From: Vallitalea sp.
GTDB taxonomy: Bacteria; Bacillota; Clostridia; Lachnospirales; Vallitaleaceae
Assembly (NCBI GenBank): GCA_025210515.1
Contig: JAOARM010000025.1
Coordinates: forward strand, 1-64,000
DNA: 64,000 nucleotides
Direction of reading: 5' to 3'
Position numbers and translations under genes: made by a program. The notes under the pieces were generated by a model. That model was given only the letters and a program-made list of their open reading frames with translations. It had not been told where the DNA came from and made no database searches. Of the stretch, positions 17,286 to 27,204 are shown piece after piece; position 1 is the stretch's first letter; the number at the start of each line of letters is the position of its first letter.

Positions 17286-17636
17286 TTAACACCCATTTTC
17301 ACATGCAGTACATTCTTTTTGCTTAAATAGAAATATTACTTTTCTTTGAGTGTCATATCTATAGATATCACTATATTCACTTGCATACTCTACCCCAACA
17401 TATTTATTTAGTAGATTTCCCCATAATATTTTATGTTCTCTCATTGATTTCACATAAAACTCCATGATGGTTTTTATCATTTTGATATCCCCATCTTTTT
17501 TAGCTTCATCAAGCATTTCAATAGACCAATCTATATTAACGATTGTTCCATATAGCTCCTTATGGTCTTCCTCATTCATAGTAATCATGTTTGGTACACC
17601 TTTTATATGCATTACATTTTCTAAATTCTTTTTCAT
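17286..17636 (-). CDS. CXXX-repeat modification system partner protein
   Basis: 116 residues from the ATG at 17636, preceded by GGAGG at 8 nt; the open frame extends to 17660 without a ribosome binding site. It is mostly helical and charged, with a distinctive C-terminus ECTACENGC. That CxxCENxC cluster repeats the opening of the Cys-rich protein (CMECENAC), so the two share a short cysteine signature. Small helical partners of about this size accompany radical-SAM CXXX-repeat maturases; the assignment is by context and size. A role in presenting the substrate is inference. Confidence 0.65.
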   Translation of the reverse strand: MKKNLENVMHIKGVPNMITMNEEDHKELYGTIVNIDWSIEMLDEAKKDGDIKMIKTIMEFYVKSMREHKILWGNLLNKYVGVEYASEYSDIYRYDTQRKVIFLFKQKECTACENGC

Positions 17637-17656
17637 TTCTCTTTCCTCCGTTTTAT

Positions 17657-19000
17657 TCAATGTTGTTGTGTTAATAACAACATATTGTATTCTTTCTCAT
17701 CTATTATCTCTAATGCCCATTCTTCTGGTATATGCATTTCAAACTTCTTATCTATATTTAATTTTTTATAAAGCTTGTTCCAATAATATACATTAGCCAT
17801 TACTTGAGCCTTATGCATATCACAATGAAAAGTTGCTCTTTTATTTGCTGTGCCAAAAACATCATAGTTATATGCACTACACCAAGCACACCCTGTAGCA
17901 ATTGGGCAATTAAAACATTCATCTGTGGATTGACTTCTTCTTGTTATACATTGTAATTCTGCTAATTGTTTATTTTCTTGTTCTGTTTCTATACCATCGT
18001 ATATATTACCAATACACATTTCTTTTCTATCTTTATTACTTAAACTATACTTCATATATCTCAAGCAAGGATACGTTCTTCCATCATGCCCTATTGCAAG
18101 CATATCTCCTGTACCACCACAATAGTTACCATTCTCTTCTGGAGACATAGGCATCCCATATTGCTCTTTAAATAAAGTAGTATGTTTATGTTTGAATAAC
18201 TCTCTATCAATAGTTATATCAGCTAATTCTTTAAGTTTATAATAGAATTTAGTAGCATCACTCTTACACCATACATCTTCAAACACTACATTTGCAGGAA
18301 CAGAAAAAACTCCTAAATCCCATAAATGTGTTACACTATCTACTAAATAATCTAAATTTTGAGGTGCTAGAGTTACTTTCGTCGTAGGGTCTTGACGATC
18401 TTTAATCCAAACTTTTACACTTTTAAGCACATCATCATAACTACCTGTACCATCCTTATAAATTCTGCATGAATCATGAAGTTTTTTATTTCCATCAATA
18501 GTGATACCTACATCAACTCTTCCATCATTCTTTTTCATAAAATTTTGGAACTCATCAGTTAAATATAGTGTTCCATTACTAGACATACTAATCATATAAT
18601 TATATGCCCAAGGATGTTCTAATTCTATGGCTCGCATCTTAAAATAATCCATAAAATAATCCATGACTTCTATATTTAACATAGGCTCTCCACCTATAAA
18701 ATCTAATATAACGCATTTATGTTTTTCTAAATCTATATACCCATTATGTTTACTTGGGTTCAACAGAAACTCAACTATATCTTTGGCTTTTTCTTTAGTT
18801 AGAAATACTTTGTTTTTCCCATGTTGATAGCAATATGTACACCTTAAATTGCACTCTTCTGTGAGAACAATAGTCACATTTTTTACACATAATTCTGTAA
18901 AATGCTCACCTGTATAATTGCTATACATTTCACCAAAACTAGCTCCAAAAGATGTACTATCGGCATCCGTCATATATAAATTATTTTTAGGTTTTTTCAT
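17657..19000 (-). CDS. Radical SAM/SPASM peptide maturase (CXXX-repeat type)
   Basis: 447 residues. The CX3CX2C motif for the SAM-binding [4Fe-4S] cluster is at Cys50, Cys54 and Cys57 (EECNLRCTYC), followed by GGEPM at 103-107. The C-terminal SPASM domain has cysteines at 294, 312, 329, 351, 362, 365, 371, 374 and 393, in the CX2CX5CX2C-type arrangement that binds auxiliary clusters. Such enzymes install thioether or C-C cross-links on ribosomal peptides. The immediately downstream Cys-rich CXXX protein is the probable substrate. The gene has GGAGG 9 nt upstream and follows the tail-spike gene by 63 nt in one operon. The closest described group is the CXXX-repeat maturase family; the exact bond type is unknown. 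Confidence 0.9.
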   Translation of the reverse strand: MKKPKNNLYMTDADSTSFGASFGEMYSNYTGEHFTELCVKNVTIVLTEECNLRCTYCYQHGKNKVFLTKEKAKDIVEFLLNPSKHNGYIDLEKHKCVILDFIGGEPMLNIEVMDYFMDYFKMRAIELEHPWAYNYMISMSSNGTLYLTDEFQNFMKKNDGRVDVGITIDGNKKLHDSCRIYKDGTGSYDDVLKSVKVWIKDRQDPTTKVTLAPQNLDYLVDSVTHLWDLGVFSVPANVVFEDVWCKSDATKFYYKLKELADITIDRELFKHKHTTLFKEQYGMPMSPEENGNYCGGTGDMLAIGHDGRTYPCLRYMKYSLSNKDRKEMCIGNIYDGIETEQENKQLAELQCITRRSQSTDECFNCPIATGCAWCSAYNYDVFGTANKRATFHCDMHKAQVMANVYYWNKLYKKLNIDKKFEMHIPEEWALEIIDEKEYNMLLLTQQH

Positions 19001-19063
19001 ATTTTAATCCTCCTTATTAATGTTAATATAAAGATATCAGCCCCCTATAATCCTATAATTGAC

Positions 19064-21871
19064 TTATCCAAATACTGCTACAGCATTTATATTTGTCCCA
19101 GTGATTTTACCTCTAAACTCTACATCGCCATAGAATCTACTATCACCTTGAAAATGTATCATTTTATCTTGTGCTACTTCCAAAGATATACCATCGGCTG
19201 ATTTGATTTTTATGGGATGTCTGTTTAAACTTTTAATATAAATTCTTTCCTTACTTTCGTTAGAGGATCCTGCTCCATCGTCATCATAAGTGAATTCTCC
19301 TACTTGGTTACCCTTTACCCATAACTGTAAGTTTCCATCATTACTTAGAGAGAATCCATGTTTTATAGTGTTTGATTCATAACTTATGATACCTTTGTGG
19401 TCAATCTCTATTCTGTTCCCATCTTTTATAGTTTTGATTGAACCACCAATGATTTGCGGGGACATTATAGATACACTATTTATACTTGTACTTCTAATAT
19501 AAGATGGTATAGTGGGAATACTAGGTTTGTCTGTTAATTCATTAAAAGATATATTTCCATTTATATTAATATTATTCCAATACAACGTTCCACTCTCTAA
19601 ATCAAATACTCTAGTACCTTTACTATTTCTTATCTCTCCACCCATTAACTGTAAATTTTGTGCCATAATATTCCCACTAGCGCTATCTACCTTGAATTTA
19701 TCTATCCATCTTGAGCCATCATAATACTCTATTTTAATCCCTTCAGAAGCATTTAAAGTTGTTTTTATTGTTTTACTTATATCATCATCATTAGTTCTTA
19801 CTACTACACCATTTTGTGAATTGATTTTAACACCATTATAGGATTTATTATCCATGAGTAAGTTTTCTCCCGATAGTTTATCTGTAGGTAATCCATCTAT
19901 AATATTAAGGCTTGCTCCACGTATAGTTACCCCATCTGCATTAACTTTAAATGAACCACTAGTATTCTCTATTGATAGATTGCTTCCAGCTATTACCTTG
20001 CCATATATAGCTTCTCCAATTACCCCCTCTGAGCTTATCGCCGTACCAGATGTATTCCAACCATCATTAGTAAAAGCTATCAAGTCACCAATTAACTTGA
20101 CTTGTCTATCTATATCTTTAGTATCTGTTAATAGTATTCCTCGTTCATCAATTACAACTTCTTGATTAATGCCTGCAAATGCTCTTTTCTTGGATAGATC
20201 TAATAATCCATCTAGATAGTCTGAGAATTTACTTCTCTCTTTGTCATATAGTCCATATTTGGTTTTTTCCATGTTTATAGTTGTGCTTGTGGAAATACTT
20301 TCTTTTAGTAAATCTTTTAGATAGATGCTTGGATCATCCAATGAACTTTTGTTAGAAAAGTTCATATCAATTTCATTATCTGTCTCTGAATATGTATACT
20401 CAACTAATCTAGCATCGAAAGTCAAATTCAGTGTATCCGCTTCTATCTTAACTATATCTCCAAGTCCTGTAGTCACATATTCCCAATCTTCACTACTATC
20501 TATACAACGTAAATAGTTAACAACGTCTACAGAGAATTTTATTGATGGTTGAGCTAACCTAAGTAAAATATTTTGTCCTTCTTCATATAAATCTTTTTCA
20601 TTAAAATAAGAACTATCTGCCCACGTTTTTTCTCTGGTGAACATATCAAGTTCTTTTATCTGTTCTTCTGTAAGATTGTTCTCTATTTTCATTAGTTTCT
20701 TTAAATCTGATACTTCTTTCTTCTTAGCATCTATACTAGACTGTTTGGTATTAACTTGCTTTTGTTTTGAAGTTATTTTATTTTTAATACTTGTTTCTTG
20801 GCTTTTTAGAACTGATAAATCATTTTCGCCTTGTCTTATCAAAGCATCTATTTGTAACTGTATACCTTTTAACTGTTCTTTTAATACATTTAATCCTTTA
20901 TTATCATCCTCTGGACAATATAATAATTTATTCATCTCATCCTGAAGATTAGATAGTTCTTTATATTTGATTTTCAACATATCTTCTTTACTTTTTATAA
21001 GTTCTTTATAATCCGTTAGCGCATTACATAAGCCATCTGACATATAGTCAGAATGCCCTGTTATGGTATATGTATCATCTAGATTTTTTTTTCTACTAAA
21101 TCCAGCCATGTAATAAGCATATGTTTCTATATAAGACTGCCCTGTTGGATTCAGCCCATTAATTGTCATGTTATCTTTTCCATAGCATTTTAACCTTGTT
21201 ACAACTTCTTGAAAGTTAGGTTTTATATCAATTGAATTAGCATAATTTCTTTCGCTAAGTACAAATCCTTTATTCTTCCCTATATTTTCTAAATTTCTTA
21301 TATTGATTGTCCTATTAACGGTATCAAATTCAAATATACATAGATATTTTTTCTGTATGTCGATAAGAAATTCAAGTATTGTCTGTTCAGATACTTCCAT
21401 TGTTCTTTCAATTAACATTAACTCTGGTTCTGTTATACCTAATTTCCAACTAGGAAATTGTGATATAACATAGCTCATCATATAAGATAGGGGTTGCTGT
21501 CCTTCTTTCCAACTTCTTACAAGTTTGTTGGAAAATATATATTCATATGAGTACGCAACTACATTTTTAATAGCAGTTTTTTTTCTTATAGTTTCTTCGC
21601 ATTCTTTAATGATAAAATATTGCTTATTTCCATTGAACTCTACTAATAATACAAAATCACCTTTAATTAAATCATACTCATCATTACTTTTATCTATCTG
21701 AAATCTAATTTCATCAACTGAGCTAAATCTTTTAGTAATCTCTTTATTGTATGCTCCTGTAATTCCTTGTATTGGTGTACGGTTATAATCTGGCTTACAT
21801 ACTGTAATGTTAAGTTGTATAGGTTCATTTTTCTTATAGGATTTTATTAAATCAAAAGGGATATACTGCAT
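19064..21871 (-). CDS. Siphovirus-type tail spike/endopeptidase-like protein (Tal)
   Basis: 935 residues. Residues ~1-350 look like the prophage tail-associated (Tal/gp18-like) hub domain that follows Dit in siphophages. A coiled-coil hinge around 285-395 (KEDMLKIKYKELSNLQDEMN) follows. The C-terminal ~400 residues are beta-helical fibre-like repeats ending in a DSRFYGDVEFRGKITGTNINAV segment, like other tail-spike tips. Its order after Dit and before the cross-linking cassette is the normal F-tail order with the cassette inserted. Peptidase activity is not visible from the sequence, so the endopeptidase label is by family only. Confidence 0.85.
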   Translation of the reverse strand: MQYIPFDLIKSYKKNEPIQLNITVCKPDYNRTPIQGITGAYNKEITKRFSSVDEIRFQIDKSNDEYDLIKGDFVLLVEFNGNKQYFIIKECEETIRKKTAIKNVVAYSYEYIFSNKLVRSWKEGQQPLSYMMSYVISQFPSWKLGITEPELMLIERTMEVSEQTILEFLIDIQKKYLCIFEFDTVNRTINIRNLENIGKNKGFVLSERNYANSIDIKPNFQEVVTRLKCYGKDNMTINGLNPTGQSYIETYAYYMAGFSRKKNLDDTYTITGHSDYMSDGLCNALTDYKELIKSKEDMLKIKYKELSNLQDEMNKLLYCPEDDNKGLNVLKEQLKGIQLQIDALIRQGENDLSVLKSQETSIKNKITSKQKQVNTKQSSIDAKKKEVSDLKKLMKIENNLTEEQIKELDMFTREKTWADSSYFNEKDLYEEGQNILLRLAQPSIKFSVDVVNYLRCIDSSEDWEYVTTGLGDIVKIEADTLNLTFDARLVEYTYSETDNEIDMNFSNKSSLDDPSIYLKDLLKESISTSTTINMEKTKYGLYDKERSKFSDYLDGLLDLSKKRAFAGINQEVVIDERGILLTDTKDIDRQVKLIGDLIAFTNDGWNTSGTAISSEGVIGEAIYGKVIAGSNLSIENTSGSFKVNADGVTIRGASLNIIDGLPTDKLSGENLLMDNKSYNGVKINSQNGVVVRTNDDDISKTIKTTLNASEGIKIEYYDGSRWIDKFKVDSASGNIMAQNLQLMGGEIRNSKGTRVFDLESGTLYWNNININGNISFNELTDKPSIPTIPSYIRSTSINSVSIMSPQIIGGSIKTIKDGNRIEIDHKGIISYESNTIKHGFSLSNDGNLQLWVKGNQVGEFTYDDDGAGSSNESKERIYIKSLNRHPIKIKSADGISLEVAQDKMIHFQGDSRFYGDVEFRGKITGTNINAVAVFG

Positions 21872-21893
21872 AATAATTACCTCCTTTCTGTAT

Positions 21894-22679
21894 CTATATA
21901 GCTATCGGGTACTGCATCTTATATGAGAGTGTACAATCTCTATAAACGCTAATGTTATTAATACCATATTTTAACCTAAACCAATTCATATTAAATTTAT
22001 CTAATCTATAATTATCTGGATACAGTTGATTCCCTATTACTTTCTTAGTATGATTGTTAATATATATTGTTTCTTTATTGTTTAGTCCAACGAATGAAAA
22101 AGGTCTATCCTTATCTTTGTCACCAATTATTTTAATTTCACTACTTGTTGTTATAATTTCCATCTCTGGATAATACCAATTTAATACATTACTTTTATTT
22201 TCTAAACTAAATGTATATGGATTATTATCGTTTGTTCCTGATATTACCTTTGTTACTATAGTAGTTGGTGCCCATGCCCATGGAGCATCTGTTCTAAAAT
22301 TAAGTGTAATGTATCCTTCATCATTTCCATTAAGAACTTTAGTGGATTTGTCTATGCATATTACTTTGTATATTACTTGTGGACATTCTTCAGATTTTAA
22401 TTCTTGATAATAAGGAGCAAATATTAATTTTGCAAAATCAACCTTAGTCTTATAATCCCATTTTCTATTATTGCTTCTTGCAAATTTCATAGAAAATGAT
22501 ATAGGTTGTCTATCTACTCCATAAAAATATGGTTTATCTGTATATTCATTTTTTTCTTCTATTATAGACTGAGAAATTCCAAAATGACTTTCCATCATTC
22601 CTCCACCTATTTCAACTGCTATTAATCCAAATTCATCATATAAATCTACTTCTCCTATATGTATTTTTCCTGTAAACAT
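21894..22679 (-). CDS. Distal tail protein (Dit-like)
   Basis: 261 residues beginning with the MFTGKIHIGEVDLYDEFGL region and containing PISFSMKFARSNNRKWDYKT followed by an aromatic WAW motif (TDAPWAWAPTT), both typical of siphovirus Dit/phage-tail-family proteins. Dit forms the hexameric ring joining tail tube to the hub. It lies between the tape-measure and Tal genes, as in siphophages. Confidence 0.85.
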   Translation of the reverse strand: MFTGKIHIGEVDLYDEFGLIAVEIGGGMMESHFGISQSIIEEKNEYTDKPYFYGVDRQPISFSMKFARSNNRKWDYKTKVDFAKLIFAPYYQELKSEECPQVIYKVICIDKSTKVLNGNDEGYITLNFRTDAPWAWAPTTIVTKVISGTNDNNPYTFSLENKSNVLNWYYPEMEIITTSSEIKIIGDKDKDRPFSFVGLNNKETIYINNHTKKVIGNQLYPDNYRLDKFNMNWFRLKYGINNISVYRDCTLSYKMQYPIAI

Positions 22680-22708
22680 TCAATCACCTCCATAAATAAA
22701 AAAGTCTT

Positions 22709-25700
22709 TTAACTACAATGTCTGTATATTCCATCTCTATTAAATGTTTGTTTTAACTTGTCTAGAGCCTCATCTACAGCATCTTGTAATCTATCAAAAT
22801 TACCGTCATTAATATCTCCTTCTACTTTTATTAAATTATTAATACTAATGGCTTCTTCAATATCTGCTCTAGTAACTTCTTTCCCAAAAGACTCTTTGAT
22901 TAATTGCATGTAATTAAATGAATCTTTGATTCCTTTTTCTAATCTAATCTTTTTATTCAACTCAAATGCAATTTTTTTTGATTTTTCATCTCCTAATAAC
23001 CAAGCTAATTTATTGTCTAAGTAGTCTAGATATTCTTGATCTGACATATTAGCTAATTCACCTGGTTTTTTTATGACATGACTTGAGAATTCTTTAGATT
23101 GTAAAATTTCTTCACCTATTTGTGGATTATTTTTATTAAACTCCATAGATTTCATTATATTTGCTGCTTGTTCTAATTGTAAGATTAAGTCATTCTTAAT
23201 AGTATCGCCTATTACAGAAAATCCATCTCCCCATTTATTTTGATATTCAATTATCATATTAGATATCTCTGTTGCACTTTTTTCAATCATTATTTTTCTT
23301 GCTTCTATATATAGATTATCTTTCTCTAATCTCTTATCTAGTAATTCCATATTATTATCATGTCGTTCATTTTCTGCTTCAATAGACTCTTCAATAGATT
23401 TCATCTTTGCTTCTTTTTCTTTATTGATTTGTTCTTCTTGTTGTTTAATTTCATAATCATGAGTTTCTTTTGAGATGTTCTTTTCAACTTCTGCTAACTC
23501 TTTTGAAAGTTCGTTTTGCTTAGATTTGGCTTCCATTGAATCATCAAGAGATAGTTTATTAATTTGCTCTTGTAGTTTGTTTTTCTTCTCTAGCAACTCA
23601 TTCATTTTTTCTTGTTGCTGTAATTGATCTTCGTGTTCTCTTAGAGCATCTAGTCTTGCATTATATAATTCTTCGTATTTTTCTTGTTCTTTTTCTAGTC
23701 TTTTAATTTCTTCTTCATGTGCTTCTTCTTTTGATTTTCTTTCCTCTTCAATACCTTTTTCTATTATTTGAATTATTTGGCTTTCTGCTTCTTTTACTGT
23801 ATTAATCATTTTTTCTCTTTGAGCATTATAATTTTGTGTTATCTCAATTTCAATACTAGCTTTTTGCCCATCAAGTTTATCAATTTCTTCTCTTAATAAT
23901 GCACCTGCTAATTTACCATGTTCTGTTTCTTCATCTAATCCACTTAATTCATCTTTATATTTTTTAATCAAGCTTTCTGCTAGGGATAATTTATTACATA
24001 GAATTTCTTGCTGTTCAGAAAATAATGATGCGCTTTTTATTATTTCTTCATTACTATCTATATCACCTAACATAGTCATAGAGTCTTTTACTTTTTTTAG
24101 TTGCTGATCATATTGTAATAATGGTAATTGTTCTATTTCCATTTTATTCTTTTTAACAACTTCAACACTATTTAGCCATTTTTTTTGTAAATCTGGTAGA
24201 TGTTTGTTTTGAGAATCTACATAAGTTTTGAAAGCATCTTTTAATTCATTATAATTATTGATTAAACTAGTTCTTTTGTTACCAGTAGACTTAGAAATCT
24301 TCTTTTTTAGAGCTTCCATTTTATTTGAATAACTTTCAAAGTCTATATCATCACCTATGAAATTAATATTATTATTCATTAATTTTTGTTTGCTATCTTT
24401 CATCTTTGTGCGATAGTTCTCCGCACTTTCATGATAGAGTTGTTGCTGTTTTTCTAACAGTATATTTTCTTGTTTTAGATAATCAATTTTTTTACTATCT
24501 GCTTTTGGCAGAGAATTCATTAATTTAGATAGTTTATTTAATGCTCTATCATTTCTTTCGATTTCTTGATGTAACTTAGTGAATTCATCTACACCACTAT
24601 CTAAATTATTTGTTTCCAATGAAGATGTATTATTTCTAATAATTTCTTTTAATTTTTCTATAGCCTTTTTTATTGCTACTTTATCAACTTCATTGACTTC
24701 ATTATAGACATCTGCTTTCTCACCGTCATATTCTAAAATCATTTCCATTGCTAACTCTGGATTTTCACTTCTTAATTTTGTCCATTCACCATTTGTTCTT
24801 CCATCTGTTGTAAAGTATTTATTCCATTTATTATTTAATTTTCCTATCAACGTTTCCTCAATCATTAACTTTGCCTCAGCTAATGATTTTGCATTAGCAA
24901 GATCAATATCATAATGCTCATTCATTATGTCTATGTAGCCTTTGCTATTCTTTACACATGTTTCAAAGAAATATTCATTTTTTTCGAGCTTTGATACATA
25001 TGCTTGAGCTTGAGCTGTTTCTTGTTTATCTATTATCTTCTGTAATTCAATCCTTAATTTTTTCTCGTCACCAAGATATGCTAATGCATCTGGATTTTCT
25101 TTTAATAATAGATTGACACCATCATTTGATAATGATCCTGTATTATTTAGCTCATCTTTTAAAGCTTTGAATTGTTGTAATTTATTTGCTGCCTGATTAT
25201 ACTTTTCTTGGACTTGTGCAAGAAATTTATCATATTCTTTCTTGTACGATGTTAATTGTTTTTTTATTTGGGAATTATTAAAACCACCTAATGTTTCTTT
25301 ATTAATAGCTTTTAATTTAGCTTCATATTTAGCTTTTAATTTTATTCTATCATTATATCTTTTCTCGATATCTTTAGTCTCTTTTTGTAATTCTTCTTTG
25401 CTTTTATAATAGCCTCCCAAATTAACTGTATTTTGATCATATTTGTTCATTTGTTCTAATATATATGTATTTGATTCTATTATATGCTTATCATAGCCAT
25501 TTAAATCATTAATTTTCCCAATTTCATCTTTAACTTTTTTAATTTTTTTATCTTGATCCTCTTGCCATGATTTTTTTTGAATCTCAATTCTATCAATTAA
25601 TAATTTATTTATCTGTGCGTGTGATTTTGATATATCAGTAATTACACGCCCTTGTTCATCATAGTCAACTTTTAATTCTGGATCAATACTAGCAATATTA

Positions 25701-26509
25701 CTCATCATAGTATAGAATTCTTCCTGCTCTTTTTTATCTAGATTAGCAATACCATTTTTTTTAACCTTTTTTCTTAGTTGATCATATTTATCTCCAAATT
25801 GATTTAATAAGTTGATTTTTTTATTTAACGATTCCATTTCGTCATCTGACTTATCAATCTTTTCTTTATTTTTACGTTCTTTCTTAGCTTCATAATCTGT
25901 AATCAACCCTGCCCCTTTTAACACAACCCCCCCTGCCATAGCATAAGGATTTGCTGTTGCTATAAGTGCATTCCCAACTGTATCAAGACCAGATGACCAT
26001 TTTTCTAAAGATGTTAGATTTTTATCTGATGCTATTTGTAATGTACTCATTACTGACGAAGCTACATTTAAACCATTAACCATTTTGGTAGAATATGATT
26101 GTAGCTTTTCATAATTCTGTGTCTTTATATTTAATTTTTCTTGTGCTTTACATGCATCTTCAATATTACGTTTTACATTCTTTATGTGTATTCCTTTATT
26201 TTTGATTAGAGAAACTTCTTGTTCAATAAAATTTTTCTCTGTAGTTTGAGATTTTGATAATTTTTTAAATTTACTTAATCTAGTTAATTCCTTTTCATAC
26301 TTTGCTAATTGATTAGTTTCCTGTTCAGTAATTTGATTAAACATATTACTAATCTCTTGTAGACCATTTTCATAAGGTTGTGAGTTAATTTTAAGATCTA
26401 CTTGTGAGGTACTGGAAATTTGTCTAGCCAATGTTTCAAAATATTTAACTGCATTATCGTAAGATTCAAAATCTAATTTTACCTTAATACTCATTGCATT
26501 ATTGTCCAT
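22709..26509 (-). CDS. Tail tape measure protein (F-type module)
   Basis: 1266 residues, predominantly coiled coil. A hydrophobic alanine/glycine-rich segment lies near residues 140-205 (LIATANPYAMAGGVVLKGAG), as in many tape-measure proteins, and very long charged coiled-coil blocks follow. Length and gene order (chaperone, tape measure, Dit, Tal) support the call. By the usual ~0.15 nm per residue it would set a tail near 190 nm, against about 75 nm for the 493-residue protein of the other module. The gene is 3.8 kb with no internal stop. Confidence 0.85.
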   Translation of the reverse strand: MDNNAMSIKVKLDFESYDNAVKYFETLARQISSTSQVDLKINSQPYENGLQEISNMFNQITEQETNQLAKYEKELTRLSKFKKLSKSQTTEKNFIEQEVSLIKNKGIHIKNVKRNIEDACKAQEKLNIKTQNYEKLQSYSTKMVNGLNVASSVMSTLQIASDKNLTSLEKWSSGLDTVGNALIATANPYAMAGGVVLKGAGLITDYEAKKERKNKEKIDKSDDEMESLNKKINLLNQFGDKYDQLRKKVKKNGIANLDKKEQEEFYTMMSNIASIDPELKVDYDEQGRVITDISKSHAQINKLLIDRIEIQKKSWQEDQDKKIKKVKDEIGKINDLNGYDKHIIESNTYILEQMNKYDQNTVNLGGYYKSKEELQKETKDIEKRYNDRIKLKAKYEAKLKAINKETLGGFNNSQIKKQLTSYKKEYDKFLAQVQEKYNQAANKLQQFKALKDELNNTGSLSNDGVNLLLKENPDALAYLGDEKKLRIELQKIIDKQETAQAQAYVSKLEKNEYFFETCVKNSKGYIDIMNEHYDIDLANAKSLAEAKLMIEETLIGKLNNKWNKYFTTDGRTNGEWTKLRSENPELAMEMILEYDGEKADVYNEVNEVDKVAIKKAIEKLKEIIRNNTSSLETNNLDSGVDEFTKLHQEIERNDRALNKLSKLMNSLPKADSKKIDYLKQENILLEKQQQLYHESAENYRTKMKDSKQKLMNNNINFIGDDIDFESYSNKMEALKKKISKSTGNKRTSLINNYNELKDAFKTYVDSQNKHLPDLQKKWLNSVEVVKKNKMEIEQLPLLQYDQQLKKVKDSMTMLGDIDSNEEIIKSASLFSEQQEILCNKLSLAESLIKKYKDELSGLDEETEHGKLAGALLREEIDKLDGQKASIEIEITQNYNAQREKMINTVKEAESQIIQIIEKGIEEERKSKEEAHEEEIKRLEKEQEKYEELYNARLDALREHEDQLQQQEKMNELLEKKNKLQEQINKLSLDDSMEAKSKQNELSKELAEVEKNISKETHDYEIKQQEEQINKEKEAKMKSIEESIEAENERHDNNMELLDKRLEKDNLYIEARKIMIEKSATEISNMIIEYQNKWGDGFSVIGDTIKNDLILQLEQAANIMKSMEFNKNNPQIGEEILQSKEFSSHVIKKPGELANMSDQEYLDYLDNKLAWLLGDEKSKKIAFELNKKIRLEKGIKDSFNYMQLIKESFGKEVTRADIEEAISINNLIKVEGDINDGNFDRLQDAVDEALDKLKQTFNRDGIYRHCS

Positions 26510-26655
26510 ATCTTCACCTCCACAATAATTCCATTATCTTTTAATCTAATAATAAGTGATAAGTCTATTTTATATAAAAAGTTTCAGTAAGTAGTAAAAT
26601 CTACTTGACATCTATTAAATGTTTTATTTATATGTTAATTAGTATAATTCTCTAT

Positions 26656-26686
26656 AAAAAAAAGAAAATCCCTCCACTAGATTTCC
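26656..26686 (-). terminator. Hairpin with T-tract between chaperone and tape-measure genes
   Basis: On the minus strand a 7-bp stem (GGAAATC with GATTTTC, one G-U pair) around a 9-10-nt loop is followed by eight T residues (26663-26656). It sits inside the F operon, 40 nt after the chaperone gene and before the tape-measure gene, so it may attenuate rather than end transcription. The rest of the 220-nt gap also holds an AAGTAG/CTACTT dyad near 26586-26603. Confidence 0.65.
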
Positions 26687-26728
26687 TTATAATCAAATAT
26701 ATTATTAAAAAGCTTCTGAATCTTTTTC

Positions 26729-27157
26729 TTATTTATTACTTTCTTTTTCTGTATTTATATTAAGTAATTTATTTACATCTTCTTCAGGTAACTCACTTAA
26801 TGACTCTATTATTTTCATAAACCTTTTAATAATACTTTTTACTATATCTATTAATTCACCTTGTATTTCTAATAAAATATCTGATGGATCTTCTATTATC
26901 TCATTCATCGCTTCTTTATCTTTTGTATCAATAACGATATTAGTTAACATTGGAATAAGAACTTCTAATACTTCTTTCTCTGTTAAGCTTACTTCCTTTG
27001 TCTCTGAATTGTAGTTATTAGTTAACAGTTTGACAATATCTTCTTGCTGCTCTGGATTTGGATTATAGATTTCAATAGGCGATGCCGAATCTGGTCTTTT
27101 GACTATTTTTCTTAACTTATTTCTTTTTAAATCACTAAAATTAATCACTTCACTCAT
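26729..27157 (-). CDS. Putative tail assembly chaperone (F-type module)
   Basis: 142 residues, acidic and helical, located between the tube protein and the tape measure, the normal position of the G-type assembly chaperone. I looked for a -1 frame extension as in the contractile module: the -1 frame closes within a few codons, so no clear frameshift site is visible. Function by position. Confidence 0.6.
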   Translation of the reverse strand: MSEVINFSDLKRNKLRKIVKRPDSASPIEIYNPNPEQQEDIVKLLTNNYNSETKEVSLTEKEVLEVLIPMLTNIVIDTKDKEAMNEIIEDPSDILLEIQGELIDIVKSIIKRFMKIIESLSELPEEDVNKLLNINTEKESNK

Positions 27158-27204
27158 TACTCATTCCTCCATTTAATATAGAATGGGGATAAACCCCATT
27201 CAAT

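Noticed and set aside
26690..26760. Frameshift extension of the F-module chaperone
   Set aside because: The -1 frame closes at once; only a +1 frame gives ~20 codons without a conserved motif.
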